64,000 nt of DNA from Treponema sp. (GTDB lineage Bacteria > Spirochaetota > Spirochaetia > Treponematales > Treponemataceae): assembly GCA_017553635.1 (NCBI GenBank), contig JAFZKN010000015.1, positions 62,001 to 126,000 of the forward strand. The letters run 5' to 3'. Positions within the stretch are counted from its first letter, which is position 1; each line of letters begins with the position of its first letter. Shown in pieces: positions 17,897 through 26,342 of this stretch. The notes below the pieces were generated by a model. The model searched no databases. It was not told where the DNA came from and saw only the letters and a list, made by a program, of their open reading frames with translations. A program made the position numbers and the translations under genes.

Positions 17897-19177
17897 ATGG
17901 CAGATTATAAATTTGAAACATTACAGTTACACGTTGGACAGGAAAGTGCTGATCCTGCAACAGATGCACGCGCAGTACCGATTTATCAGACAACATCTTA
18001 TGTATTCCACAATTCAAAGCATGCAGCTGACCGCTTTGGTCTTGCAGATGCTGGAAACATTTACGGACGTTTGACAAATTCAACTCAGGACGTATTGGAA
18101 AAAAGAATTGCAGCACTCGAAGGCGGATCGGCAGCCCTCGCACTTGCATCAGGAGCTGCAGCAATTACTTATACAATCGAAGCCCTGGCTGCAAACGGCG
18201 GACACATCGTAGCGCAGAAAACAATTTACGGCGGAAGCTACAACCTTCTTGCACACACACTTCCACAGTATGGAATTACAACAACTTTTGTTGATGCCCA
18301 CAACTTAAAGGAAGTGGAAAGCGCAATTAAAGAAAATACACGCGCAATTTATCTTGAAACTCTCGGAAATCCTAACAGCGATATTCCGGATATCGATGCA
18401 ATTGCAGAAATCGCTCACAAGCACGGACTTCCGCTTGTAATTGACAACACATTCGGAACTCCATATCTTATCCGTCCGATTGAACACGGTGCAGACATTG
18501 TTGTTCACTCGGCAACAAAATTTATCGGCGGTCACGGAACTACTTTAGGCGGAATCATCGTAGAAAGCGGAAAGTTTAACTGGAAGACAAGCGGAAACTA
18601 TCCTCAGATTGCTTCTCCAAACCCAAGCTATCACGGTGTGTCATTCTATGATGCTGTAGGACCTGCTGCTTTTGTAACTTACATCCGTGCAATTTTACTC
18701 CGAGATACAGGTGCAACAATAAGTCCATTCAACGCATTCTTACTCCTCCAGGGTGTAGAAACACTTTCTCTGCGTCTTGATCGTCACGCAGAAAATACTA
18801 AGAAGGTAGTTGAATTTTTGAAAAACCATCCAAAGGTTTCAAAAGTCAATCATCCTTCGCTTAAAGATCATCCGGACCATGCCCTTTATGAAAAATATTT
18901 TCCAAACGGTGGAGCTTCTATTTTTACTTTTGAAATTAAAGGTGGAAAAGATGAAGCATGGAAGTTTATCGACAACTTAAAGATTTTCTCTCTTCTTGCA
19001 AATGTAGCAGATGTAAAATCACTTGTAATTCATCCTGCTACTACAACTCATTCACAGCTCAGTGATGAAGAGCTTAAAGACCAGGGAATTTCTCAGAGTA
19101 CTATAAGACTTTCAATCGGAACAGAACACATCGACGACATCATAGCAGATCTCGAAAAAGGATTTGCTGCAATTTAA
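17897..19177 (+). CDS. metY: O-acetylhomoserine sulfhydrylase (PLP-dependent)
   Basis: Makes homocysteine from O-acetylhomoserine and sulfide, or the equivalent thiol transfer, in direct sulfhydrylation. The 426-residue protein is a full-length Cys/Met-metabolism PLP enzyme: SGAAAITY, the Asp loop LVIDNTFGTP, and the PLP lysine in HSATKFIGGHG. The C-terminal SLLANVADVKSLVIHPATTTH is characteristic of the sulfhydrylase branch rather than of cystathionine synthase. An upstream TTG at 17855 is in frame, but ATG at 17897 follows AAGGAG. Monocistronic, ending in a strong terminator. Confidence 0.93.
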   Translation: MADYKFETLQLHVGQESADPATDARAVPIYQTTSYVFHNSKHAADRFGLADAGNIYGRLTNSTQDVLEKRIAALEGGSAALALASGAAAITYTIEALAANGGHIVAQKTIYGGSYNLLAHTLPQYGITTTFVDAHNLKEVESAIKENTRAIYLETLGNPNSDIPDIDAIAEIAHKHGLPLVIDNTFGTPYLIRPIEHGADIVVHSATKFIGGHGTTLGGIIVESGKFNWKTSGNYPQIASPNPSYHGVSFYDAVGPAAFVTYIRAILLRDTGATISPFNAFLLLQGVETLSLRLDRHAENTKKVVEFLKNHPKVSKVNHPSLKDHPDHALYEKYFPNGGASIFTFEIKGGKDEAWKFIDNLKIFSLLANVADVKSLVIHPATTTHSQLSDEELKDQGISQSTIRLSIGTEHIDDIIADLEKGFAAI

Positions 19178-19186
19178 AAAGTTTAG

Positions 19187-19239
19187 AAAAAGACTGCCGG
19201 TTTCGAACAGTAGGCCATTCAATTCCGGCAGTCTTTTTA
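19187..19239 (+). terminator. metY terminator
   Basis: AAAAAGACUGCCGG pairs with CCGGCAGUCUUUUU across a 24-nt loop. A-runs and U-runs flank both sides, so it may also act for the convergent dapL transcript. Confidence 0.85.
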
Positions 19240-19315
19240 TTTTAAAATTATATTTTTTTGCGAGGCATTTGTCGCGTTTTAACATCGTGACTAAAGCCGC
19301 GGTTTGACAGAATAA

Positions 19316-20509
19316 TTAAAGCCGGGTTTTTATGCGTTCAATTGCTTCGATAGTGCGCTCACGGCTTCCAAAGCCTGTAAGGCGTAAATATCCTTCGCCC
19401 ATTTTTCCAAAGCCGCTTCCCGGGGTTCCGACAACATTGCATTTTAAAAGAAGCTCATCAAAGAAACTCCAGCTTGTAAAGCCTTGTGGAATCTGCATCC
19501 ATACATAAGGCGAATCTTTTCCGCCGAATGCTTTAAATCCTGCCTGAGTAACTCCTTCATAAATGAGTCTTGCGTTTTCGCGGTAGAACGAAAGATTTTC
19601 TTCTATCTGCTTCTGTCCTTCTTCTGAGTAAACTGCTTCGGCTGCTCTCTGTGTTATGTATGAAACGCCGTTAAATTTTGTACTCTGTCTTCGTCTCCAC
19701 AATGCGTTAAGTTCAACTTTGTCAAAAACTAATTCATGCGGAACAACTGTATAACCGCATCTTAATCCGGTAAAACCTGCAGTTTTAGAAAAAGAGCGGA
19801 GTTCGATTGCGCACGATTTTGCTCCTTCTATTTCATAAATCGATTTTGGAATTCCAGGTGTTGTTATAAATGCTTCATACGCTGAATCATACAAAATGAC
19901 GCTGTGATTTTTGTTTGCATAATCAACCCATTGTTTAAGATAATCTTTTGATGCTACAGCTCCTGTCGGGTTATTAGGAAAGCAAAGATAAATTATATCT
20001 GCAATTCTATCGCCATCTGACGGAAGCTTTGGCAAAAATCCGGTTTCTGCAGAGCAGTTCATGATGATGATATTATTTTTTCTGCCGTTCATTATGTTTG
20101 TGTCGATGTAAACAGGATAAACCGGGTCACAGATTGCAACTGTATTACCGGTTGCAAAAATGTCTCCGATATTTCCGCAGTCAGATTTTGCTCCGTCAGA
20201 AAGAAATATTTCATCTTTCGTAAGATTTATTCCGCGTTTAATATAATCATGCTCAAGAATTTTTTCGAGGATAAAATCATATCCCTGTTCAGGCGGATAG
20301 CCGCGGAATGTCTTTTCATCTGCCATTTCATCAACTGCCCTGTGCATTGCATCAATTACAGCAGGACAAAGCGGTTTTGTAACATCGCCGATAGAAAGCT
20401 TTATAATGTCTGCGTCAGGATTTTTCTGTGCAAACTCACGTGTCTTTCTGTTTACTGTCGAAAAAAGATAAGATTCTTCTAAATCTAAAAAGTTTTTATT
20501 TATATTCAT
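19316..20509 (-). CDS. dapL: LL-diaminopimelate aminotransferase
   Basis: Converts tetrahydrodipicolinate plus glutamate directly to LL-diaminopimelate, replacing the DapD/C/E steps. The 397-residue fold-type I PLP enzyme begins NKNFLDLEESYLFSTVNRKT and has FRGYPPEQGYDFI, the Asp/Tyr PLP contacts in FPNNPTGAVA and LYDSAYEAF, and the catalytic Lys in RSFSKTAGFTGLRCGY. The ribosome site AGGAG overlaps the dapF stop codon, 9 nt away, so the pair forms one operon. Cotranscription with dapF under an ANTAR-type leader links lysine/peptidoglycan precursor supply to nitrogen status. Confidence 0.93.
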   Translation of the reverse strand: MNINKNFLDLEESYLFSTVNRKTREFAQKNPDADIIKLSIGDVTKPLCPAVIDAMHRAVDEMADEKTFRGYPPEQGYDFILEKILEHDYIKRGINLTKDEIFLSDGAKSDCGNIGDIFATGNTVAICDPVYPVYIDTNIMNGRKNNIIIMNCSAETGFLPKLPSDGDRIADIIYLCFPNNPTGAVASKDYLKQWVDYANKNHSVILYDSAYEAFITTPGIPKSIYEIEGAKSCAIELRSFSKTAGFTGLRCGYTVVPHELVFDKVELNALWRRRQSTKFNGVSYITQRAAEAVYSEEGQKQIEENLSFYRENARLIYEGVTQAGFKAFGGKDSPYVWMQIPQGFTSWSFFDELLLKCNVVGTPGSGFGKMGEGYLRLTGFGSRERTIEAIERIKTRL

Positions 20510-20518
20510 CGTTGTCTC

Positions 20519-21433
20519 CTAGAGATTAATTTCTCCTGTAAATACTTTTTCTGCAGGGCCTGTCATAATGACGCTGTCGTTTTCATTACCGCTCCATTGA
20601 ATTTCAAGGTCGCCGCCCAGAAGATGAACTGTAATCTTTTCTCCTGCATCAACAAGTCCGTTTAAAATTGCTGCAACAACAGTCGCGCACGTGCCCGTTC
20701 CGCATGCTAAAGTTTCTCCGGTTCCGCGTTCCCATACACGCATCCATATTGTCCTTCTGTCTTCGACATAAGCAAACTCTGTATTTGTACGCTCCGGAAA
20801 AAATGAATCGTTTTCAAAAAGAGGCCCTATTTTGCATACATCAAATTCTGAAGGCTTTTTATTTATAAAAATTACTGCATGTGGATTTCCCATGGAAACG
20901 CAGGTTATTTTGTATTCAGTTCCGCCTATAGTAAGAGGATGCATGATTAAGCGCGACTCAGAATTTCCCGAAGGAAGGTCAGAAGTCTTTACAGGAATTC
21001 TTTTAGCTTCTAAAACCGGCTTTCCCATATCAACTGTAAGATATGTTTCTTTATCACCGGGATTTCCCTTTACTACAGTAAGTTTTTTTACGGCGCCCAT
21101 GGATTCAACTGTAAACTCACGCGGATTATTAAAATCCTTTGTGTATCCTGCATCATAAACAAATTTTCCGACACAGCGGATTCCGTTACCGCACATCTGA
21201 CTTCTGCTTCCGTCGGCGTTATACATAACCATTTCAAACTGAGCAGTCTTTCCTTTTTTTATGATTATGATTCCGTCACCGCCGGCTCCAAAATGTCTGT
21301 CAGAAAACTTTATGGCTGCCTTTTTTTCACCTTCTGCCCCACCCGGAAAATCCTGTGGAACACCTGCACTTAATCCGGTGCAGTCAAAATAAATGTAATC
21401 ATTTCCGCAGCCATGCATTTTTGTAAAATTCAT
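20519..21433 (-). CDS. dapF: diaminopimelate epimerase
   Basis: Interconverts LL- and meso-diaminopimelate without cofactor, using two cysteines. Both are visible: GNGIRC (catalytic Cys 1) and TLACGTGTC (catalytic Cys 2). Start MNFTKMHGCGNDYIYFDC is standard. The frame is open to 21478, but 21433 follows GGAGG and lies just after the leader terminator. The 304-residue product is slightly long because of insertions after residue 30. First gene of dapF-dapL, divergent from nadE. Confidence 0.95.
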   Translation of the reverse strand: MNFTKMHGCGNDYIYFDCTGLSAGVPQDFPGGAEGEKKAAIKFSDRHFGAGGDGIIIIKKGKTAQFEMVMYNADGSRSQMCGNGIRCVGKFVYDAGYTKDFNNPREFTVESMGAVKKLTVVKGNPGDKETYLTVDMGKPVLEAKRIPVKTSDLPSGNSESRLIMHPLTIGGTEYKITCVSMGNPHAVIFINKKPSEFDVCKIGPLFENDSFFPERTNTEFAYVEDRRTIWMRVWERGTGETLACGTGTCATVVAAILNGLVDAGEKITVHLLGGDLEIQWSGNENDSVIMTGPAEKVFTGEINL

Positions 21434-21448
21434 AACGCCTCCGTCAAT

Positions 21449-21531
21449 AAAAAAAGAGGCCGTAGACATATTCCGCATGTAAAATACATAAAGTAAGATA
21501 CATAAGAAAAATATCTACGGCCTCTTTGCCG
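21449..21531 (-). promoter_or_regulatory. ANTAR-type hexaloop hairpin and terminator, dapF leader
   Basis: Sense strand CGGC-AAAGAG-GCCG at 21531-21518 (A1, G4). AAAGAGGCCGUAGA then pairs with UCUACGGCCUCUUU near 21466-21453, followed by U-rich sequence 15 nt from the start codon. The stem is almost identical to that of the gltB leader, while the loop is longer and A/U-rich. Confidence 0.85.
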
Positions 21532-21541
21532 TTAGTCTTGT

Positions 21542-21569
21542 TTTACATCAAAACACGACTGTTTGTCAA
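21542..21569 (-). promoter_or_regulatory. dapF promoter
   Basis: Minus strand TTGACA (21569-21564), 16-nt spacer, TGTAAA (21547-21542). Its -35 is 9 nt from the divergent nadE -35. Confidence 0.65.
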
Positions 21570-21578
21570 GAAATAGTA

Positions 21579-21607
21579 TTGACGATAATCTTCATTCGCT
21601 GTATAAC
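21579..21607 (+). promoter_or_regulatory. nadE-carA promoter
   Basis: TTGACG at 21579-21584, 17-nt spacer, TATAAC at 21602-21607. The hexaloop hairpin starts six bases after the -10 element, so it sits at the very 5' end of the transcript. Confidence 0.75.
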
Positions 21608-21613
21608 AATTAA

Positions 21614-21678
21614 GAACAAAGACGTTCATTCGATTTACCGGATTAGTTTCGGCAGATGGAGTGAGCGTCTTTTTTTTC
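21614..21678 (+). promoter_or_regulatory. ANTAR-type hexaloop hairpin and terminator, nadE leader
   Basis: GAAC-AAAGAC-GUUC at 21614-21627 (A1, G4). AAAGACGUUCAU pairs with GUGAGCGUCUUU at 21661-21672, followed by U8 directly before the GGAGG of nadE. The terminator loop shares CAUUCGAUUU and the general layout with the pyrG leader. Confidence 0.85.
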
Positions 21679-21688
21679 TGGAGGCTGT

Positions 21689-22474
21689 ATGTCTGATAAA
21701 GTTTATGATTTTAATGCGGAATTTATTTACAATTCCTGTGTTGAATGGATTAAAAACTGGTTTTCTTCCAATGCAGGAAGCGGTGCCATGGCTGTAATAG
21801 GAATTTCAGGCGGAAAGGATTCTGCACTTACAGCAAAGCTTTTAACAGACGCACTCGGAAAAGAAAGGGTTTTCGGTGTAATGCTTCCAAACGGAATTCA
21901 AAGTGACATCGAAGACAGTAGGAAACTCTGTGATTTTTTGGGAATAAAACATGCGACGATAAATATTGAAGACGCATACAAAGGACTTACTGACAGAATG
22001 CAGGAAAAGTTCAACGAAGAAAACTTTAACTATTCAAATTATAAAACAAACACACCGGCGCGGCTTCGCATGACGACTCTTTACGGAATTGCTGCGGTTT
22101 TGGGTAACGCAATGGTTGCAAATACATGCAATTTAAGTGAAGACGCAATGGGATACAGCACATTTTACGGAGACAGTGCAGGAAGCTTTGCTCCGATAAG
22201 TAAGCTTACAACAGATGAAGTTGTAGCACTTGGCGATTATGCAGGGCTTCCGAAAGAAATCGTTCACAAAGCACCAAGTGACGGAATGTGCGGAAAAACA
22301 GACGAAGACAATCTCGGCTGGACATATCACGAAGTAAATGAACTGATAAGGGAAAATAAAAAGGGAATTCATTATGATAAAATAATTGAACGGTGGAAGA
22401 AGAATAAATTTAAACTTGATATTATTCAGCTTCCATGCTTTAATCCCGATCTCCCTGTTTATCTGGAGTTTTAA
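21689..22474 (+). CDS. nadE: ammonia-dependent NAD synthetase
   Basis: Adenylates and amidates deamido-NAD in the last step of NAD synthesis. At 261 residues it is the short form without a nitrilase amidotransferase domain, so it uses free ammonia. The ATP pyrophosphatase motif is GISGGKDSALTAKLL. NTCNLSEDAMGYSTFYGDSAG and the C-terminal GMCGKTDEDNLG also fit the family. ATG 21689 follows GGAGG. It is three bases from carA and shares its ANTAR-type leader. Confidence 0.95.
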   Translation: MSDKVYDFNAEFIYNSCVEWIKNWFSSNAGSGAMAVIGISGGKDSALTAKLLTDALGKERVFGVMLPNGIQSDIEDSRKLCDFLGIKHATINIEDAYKGLTDRMQEKFNEENFNYSNYKTNTPARLRMTTLYGIAAVLGNAMVANTCNLSEDAMGYSTFYGDSAGSFAPISKLTTDEVVALGDYAGLPKEIVHKAPSDGMCGKTDEDNLGWTYHEVNELIRENKKGIHYDKIIERWKKNKFKLDIIQLPCFNPDLPVYLEF

Positions 22475-22477
22475 AAA

Positions 22478-23584
22478 ATGAGCAGAGCGTATCTAGTACT
22501 TGCAGACGGAACAGTTTTTGAAGGAAAGTCAATCGGTGCAGAGGGGAAGGCAGTCGGTGAAACTGTTTTTACAACCGGAATGACAGGTTATGTAGAAACT
22601 TTGACTGACCCCAGTTACTACGGACAGATTGTAACTCAGACTTTTCCACTGATTGGAAATTACGGTGTGATGAGCGAAGACTATGAAAGTAAAAAGTCAT
22701 GGGTACGCGGTTACATCGTTCGTGAGCTTTGCGAAAAGCCTTCAAACTTTCGAAAAGAAAAAAGTCTCGGAGATTTTCTAAAAGAGCAGAATATAATCGG
22801 AATCTGTGGAATTGACACGCGCTCACTTACAAAGCGTCTTCGCGAAGCCGGAGTTATGAACGGTATGATTATAAGCGGAACTGACCAAAGGCCCGACATA
22901 ACAGACAGTCTCCTTAATGAAATCAAAGAATACAGAATTGAAAAGGCAGTAGAAACAGTAACGTGCAGCGAAATAGAAATCAATTCAAAAGACTCATTAA
23001 AATCTTCTGATTCAGAAAAATCACACCACATCATACTCTGGGATTTCGGTGCAAAGAAAAACATTCAGAGAGAACTCGAAAAAAGAGGATGTCATGTAAC
23101 AGTCGTTCCGGGTGATACAAAAGCTGAACAGATTTTAGAGCTTAACCCGGATGGAATCATGCTTTCCAACGGACCTGGAGATCCTGCAGAAAATACCGGC
23201 ATCATCGAAGAAATAAAAAAGCTCTGCGAATACGGAAAGCTTCCGATTTTTGGAATCTGTCTTGGGCATCAGATGCTTGCCCTCGCACGCGGAGCAAAGA
23301 CAGCAAAATTAAAATACGGACACCGTGGCGGAAACCATCCGTGTAAAGATACAAAGACCGGCCGAGTCTACATTACAAGCCAGAATCACGGCTACGCAGT
23401 AGAAACTTCATCACTTCCAGACTTTGCGCGCTTAAGTTTTGTAAACGTAAACGACAGCACCTGTGAAGGAATAACATACAGCGACATTCCTGCATTCAGC
23501 GTGCAGTTCCACCCCGAAGCATGCGGCGGCCCACATGACACGAACTTTCTGTTTGATGAATTTATTAAAATGATTGAAGGGTAG
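22478..23584 (+). CDS. carA: carbamoyl-phosphate synthase small (glutaminase) subunit
   Basis: Releases ammonia from glutamine for CarB. The 368-residue protein has the CarA N-domain (LADGTVFEGKSIGAEG, FTTGMTGYVETLTDPSY) and a class I amidotransferase domain with GICLGHQ (nucleophile Cys), HRGGNHP, SQNHGYAV and VQFHPEA. Operon partner of nadE. The large subunit is encoded 5-9 kb downstream in two separate pieces, so subunit stoichiometry is set by three separate leaders. Confidence 0.95.
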   Translation: MSRAYLVLADGTVFEGKSIGAEGKAVGETVFTTGMTGYVETLTDPSYYGQIVTQTFPLIGNYGVMSEDYESKKSWVRGYIVRELCEKPSNFRKEKSLGDFLKEQNIIGICGIDTRSLTKRLREAGVMNGMIISGTDQRPDITDSLLNEIKEYRIEKAVETVTCSEIEINSKDSLKSSDSEKSHHIILWDFGAKKNIQRELEKRGCHVTVVPGDTKAEQILELNPDGIMLSNGPGDPAENTGIIEEIKKLCEYGKLPIFGICLGHQMLALARGAKTAKLKYGHRGGNHPCKDTKTGRVYITSQNHGYAVETSSLPDFARLSFVNVNDSTCEGITYSDIPAFSVQFHPEACGGPHDTNFLFDEFIKMIEG

Positions 23585-23617
23585 TAAATATATATTATTT
23601 TCTCCTTATTTTGTCTA

Positions 23618-23646
23618 TTGACATTTCAAAAATTCCCACGTATCAT
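23618..23646 (+). promoter_or_regulatory. promoter of the 200-residue gene
   Basis: TTGACA at 23618-23623, 17-nt spacer, TATCAT at 23641-23646. Confidence 0.7.
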
Positions 23647-23649
23647 ATG

Positions 23650-23760
23650 AGTAGTTCTATGGTAGAACTGGCCGCTCGTGCAAAGATTTTATCATACCAT
23701 GTCAAAAAATAATTTTTTTCCTATGTGCAAAAGTTTTGCAACACAGGGATACGAGCCAAA
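23650..23760 (+). promoter_or_regulatory. structured 5' leader of unknown function
   Basis: The ~110 nt after the promoter fold well by eye. AGUUCUA-UGG-UAGAACU is followed by a long arm in which GG-CUCGU (23672-23682) pairs with ACGAG-CC (about 23751-23757). It encloses a strong hairpin CCUAUGUGCAAAA / UUUUGCAACACAGG. It then runs through an A-rich stretch to the ribosome site. I cannot match it to a known riboswitch. Confidence 0.45.
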
Positions 23761-23801
23761 AAAAAGACAAAACTCTTGCATAAACCATAAGGAGAAAAAT
23801 T

Positions 23802-24404
23802 ATGGATCATATTGAATATTTTAAATTACAATCAAAAAATCTCTTAAAAGATTTTAAATCCCGCACATTTAATGAAAAAGAACAAAAATATTTGTATAAA
23901 CCTTTGTTCTTTGATATTTCTGCCATTTTTGAAGATTTTGGCTTTCCTGATGAAAAAGAAGATTTTTCTTTTACACTCATGAATGCCCAGCATGTAATAT
24001 CTAAACTTGCAGGATTTAATAATTGGAAAGATTTAATATCATCTTCTTCGGATGATTTAATTACCTCTCATCGGCAATTTGACAAGTCTGGATATAAAAT
24101 TACCCGGAATAATCAATTACTCCCAGCACCACAGAATCCTTATGCATTGATACTGCCAAATGGTGTTTTTGGTATTAATGTGGAATTTTCTTTTGATTCA
24201 GTGGAATATGCAGAATCTTATATGGTTTATTACTCAGATAATGATGATATCTCTACAGCAAAACCATTGGCCGAAGGCATGTTTTCACCAATTAAGTATA
24301 CTTATAGAGGAAATAGAAAAACTCACAAATATTATTGGGTAAGAGCTTATGATGGTGAAGAATATGGTGAATGGTCTGATATCGCCGGCAGAAACCGAAA
24401 ATAA
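23802..24404 (+). CDS. uncharacterised protein with a glyoxalase-associated-type N-terminal domain
   Basis: The first ~85 residues (MDHIEYFKLQSKNLLKDFKS, then NAQHVISKLAGFNNWKDLI) resemble a small helical domain found at the start of many bacterial proteins of unknown role. Residues about 110-200 have a fibronectin type III look (FSFDSVEYAESYMVYYSDND, HKYYWVRAYDG, YGEWSD). No signal peptide, so probably cytoplasmic. Strong AAGGAG before ATG. Followed 12 nt later by a tiny gene. Function unknown. Confidence 0.75.
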   Translation: MDHIEYFKLQSKNLLKDFKSRTFNEKEQKYLYKPLFFDISAIFEDFGFPDEKEDFSFTLMNAQHVISKLAGFNNWKDLISSSSDDLITSHRQFDKSGYKITRNNQLLPAPQNPYALILPNGVFGINVEFSFDSVEYAESYMVYYSDNDDISTAKPLAEGMFSPIKYTYRGNRKTHKYYWVRAYDGEEYGEWSDIAGRNRK

Positions 24405-24416
24405 GGAGGGCTAAAA

Positions 24417-24521
24417 ATGATACATAATTATATTTTACAAGCGTCTACTTCTGAAGGTAAGTCGGTATATATAGATAAATATAATTCTTTTAAGAAACGA
24501 ATAGCTAAAGCTATCGTATAA
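24417..24521 (+). CDS. small protein (34 residues)
   Basis: ATG at 24417 follows AAGGAGGG, the strongest ribosome site in the neighbourhood, and opens a 34-codon frame that is basic at its C-terminus (FKKRIAKAIV). It sits between two genes of the same strand with short gaps on both sides. No recognised family. Confidence 0.5.
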   Translation: MIHNYILQASTSEGKSVYIDKYNSFKKRIAKAIV

Positions 24522-24543
24522 ATATATACAGAGAGGAGTAACT

Positions 24544-26169
24544 ATGAAAAGATTTTTTTTATTTTCTATTTTTGTTTTATTTACGGTAAGGGGTTTTGCG
24601 ATTTCTGATATTTCTCTTTTTCATAATGCAAAACCATATATGACTATTGAAAGTAATAAGATGTATGATACAAAAGGCGATGAAACTTTCTTAATTAACG
24701 AAGGTAAGCTCTTTTCTGCGAAAGATCATGCATTTGTTGGAACTATTAAAGAAACTACAACTCTCATTATGATTGATTTATATTATGATGAGAAAACGGT
24801 TGGGCAACACAGTGAATATAACAAAAGTAATGGGTATCTTTTAACAATGTCAATTTATAATGATAATCAGGAAATTAAATTGGATTTTGATTATGACACC
24901 GGTTTAATTCAAAAGCAGACAAATGTTGAAGATAAAAAGATTGTTAAGTATAGTCTTTTTCAATACAACGGTTCTGTTTTGGAAAAAGTAACTGAGTATA
25001 ATTCAAAAAATGAGCTAATAACTTATTTGACTTGTTTTTATGATAAAAAGACAAAAAATATCCTAGAAAAACATATTTATGATTCTGATGATAATCTTCT
25101 CAGTATAGCTAAATTTAATCCTTCCATTGATAAACTTGTAGAAGAACAAATTTATAATAAAGATGGTTCTTTGAAATCCAAGACAACATTTGATAAAGAT
25201 GAAAAGCCTGTCGAGAAGTTCGTTTACAGGTTGTCATCAAAAAAGCCTGTAAAATATACTTTTATTAAATTTAATGATGAAGGATATTATAATTTAAATG
25301 ATGAAACCTATTTATCAATTAATTTCTGCGATTACAGTATGCTTAGTAAATATGCATTAGATTCAAAAATCGCACCTATTGATTGGAATGATAAATATTC
25401 TGCTAATGTAAAAAAATGTGATTTTAATGATTCAATAGATTGCTATAATCAGATTACAAAACTTCAAAAAGAGCATTTTTTATCTGTTGTTCCATTTTCG
25501 ATAAGTACAAAAAAATCAATGACAACATATTGCTTTAATATAACAGCTGATAATGAAATAGATATCTTCTCATGTTATGAGATTACTCTTACTGAAAAAC
25601 CAAAAAATTATCCTGCTATGAATAAATCTGGAAAAGGTTCTGGTCCTTTTGGCTTTGATATTGGTATGACATATGATCAGGTAAAGGCAGCTTGTGGAGG
25701 TAGGGAGCCTGAGCATATAGCTGATGATAGATATTATGTAAAACCTAAAAAAACACATCCAGTTTTTGAAAATTATATTGTTTGGATAAGTGATTCTGTT
25801 GGTCTTTATTATGTTAAAGCAATAAGTGGTGAAATAAAAACATCAGAGTATGGAACAGAAATAAAATCTCGATTTGACAGTGTCCTAAAACCACTGGAAG
25901 CCAAATATGGTGGGTTTTATATAGAAAATCGTGTAAAACAAGATTTTTATTTTAAAGATGAAAAAAACTGGATGTATTCAATAGTACAGGGGGCTAGATC
26001 ATATTCTGCTTCATGGTTTGTAAATACTGATAACTATCAGAATTATGATGGTCTTTTTGGGATAATCATGGGAATAAGTGCGCAATATTCATCAAGCGGA
26101 TATATCTGGATCGAATATGAGTTTTTAAATTATGACGATGCAAAAAAAAGTCATGATGATGCGTTATAA
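24544..26169 (+). CDS. secreted protein of unknown function (541 residues)
   Basis: Signal peptide MKRFFLFSIFVLFTVRGFA with cleavage about residue 19. Residues about 120-230 carry short YDK/YNSKNEL/YNKDGSLKS type repeats like those of MORN-like or antitoxin-type surface repeats. The C-terminal half is globular, with FDIGMTYDQVKAACGG resembling the start of a periplasmic lipoprotein-like domain. A/T-rich codon use. Start supported by GAGAGGAG. A degenerate ANTAR-type leader copy lies 88 nt downstream. Confidence 0.7.
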   Translation: MKRFFLFSIFVLFTVRGFAISDISLFHNAKPYMTIESNKMYDTKGDETFLINEGKLFSAKDHAFVGTIKETTTLIMIDLYYDEKTVGQHSEYNKSNGYLLTMSIYNDNQEIKLDFDYDTGLIQKQTNVEDKKIVKYSLFQYNGSVLEKVTEYNSKNELITYLTCFYDKKTKNILEKHIYDSDDNLLSIAKFNPSIDKLVEEQIYNKDGSLKSKTTFDKDEKPVEKFVYRLSSKKPVKYTFIKFNDEGYYNLNDETYLSINFCDYSMLSKYALDSKIAPIDWNDKYSANVKKCDFNDSIDCYNQITKLQKEHFLSVVPFSISTKKSMTTYCFNITADNEIDIFSCYEITLTEKPKNYPAMNKSGKGSGPFGFDIGMTYDQVKAACGGREPEHIADDRYYVKPKKTHPVFENYIVWISDSVGLYYVKAISGEIKTSEYGTEIKSRFDSVLKPLEAKYGGFYIENRVKQDFYFKDEKNWMYSIVQGARSYSASWFVNTDNYQNYDGLFGIIMGISAQYSSSGYIWIEYEFLNYDDAKKSHDDAL

Positions 26170-26256
26170 CGAATGTCTTATAATTTAATCCAAAGGGATT
26201 ATACTTAATTAATTAAATTCAACTTGTAATATAAATTTCGATTATTATTAATTTAA

Positions 26257-26303
26257 ACCAAAGGCGATATCGTTTTTTTTAGGAACGTGTCGCCTTTTTA
26301 TTT
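26257..26303 (+). promoter_or_regulatory. degenerate ANTAR-type leader copy or terminator
   Basis: ACC-AAAGGC-GAU at 26257-26268 has the correct loop, but only the closing C-G and an A-U can pair because of C26258. A U there would restore AUC/GAU. The overlapping terminator is intact: GGCGAUAU pairs with GUGUCGCC, then U5. It closely resembles the two carB leaders. It is not followed by a carB half but by a lipoprotein with its own promoter, so today it probably acts only as a terminator. Confidence 0.6.
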
Positions 26304-26342
26304 AATTCTGTAAAAAAAACTGGAGTTTTTGGATAAATTTTG

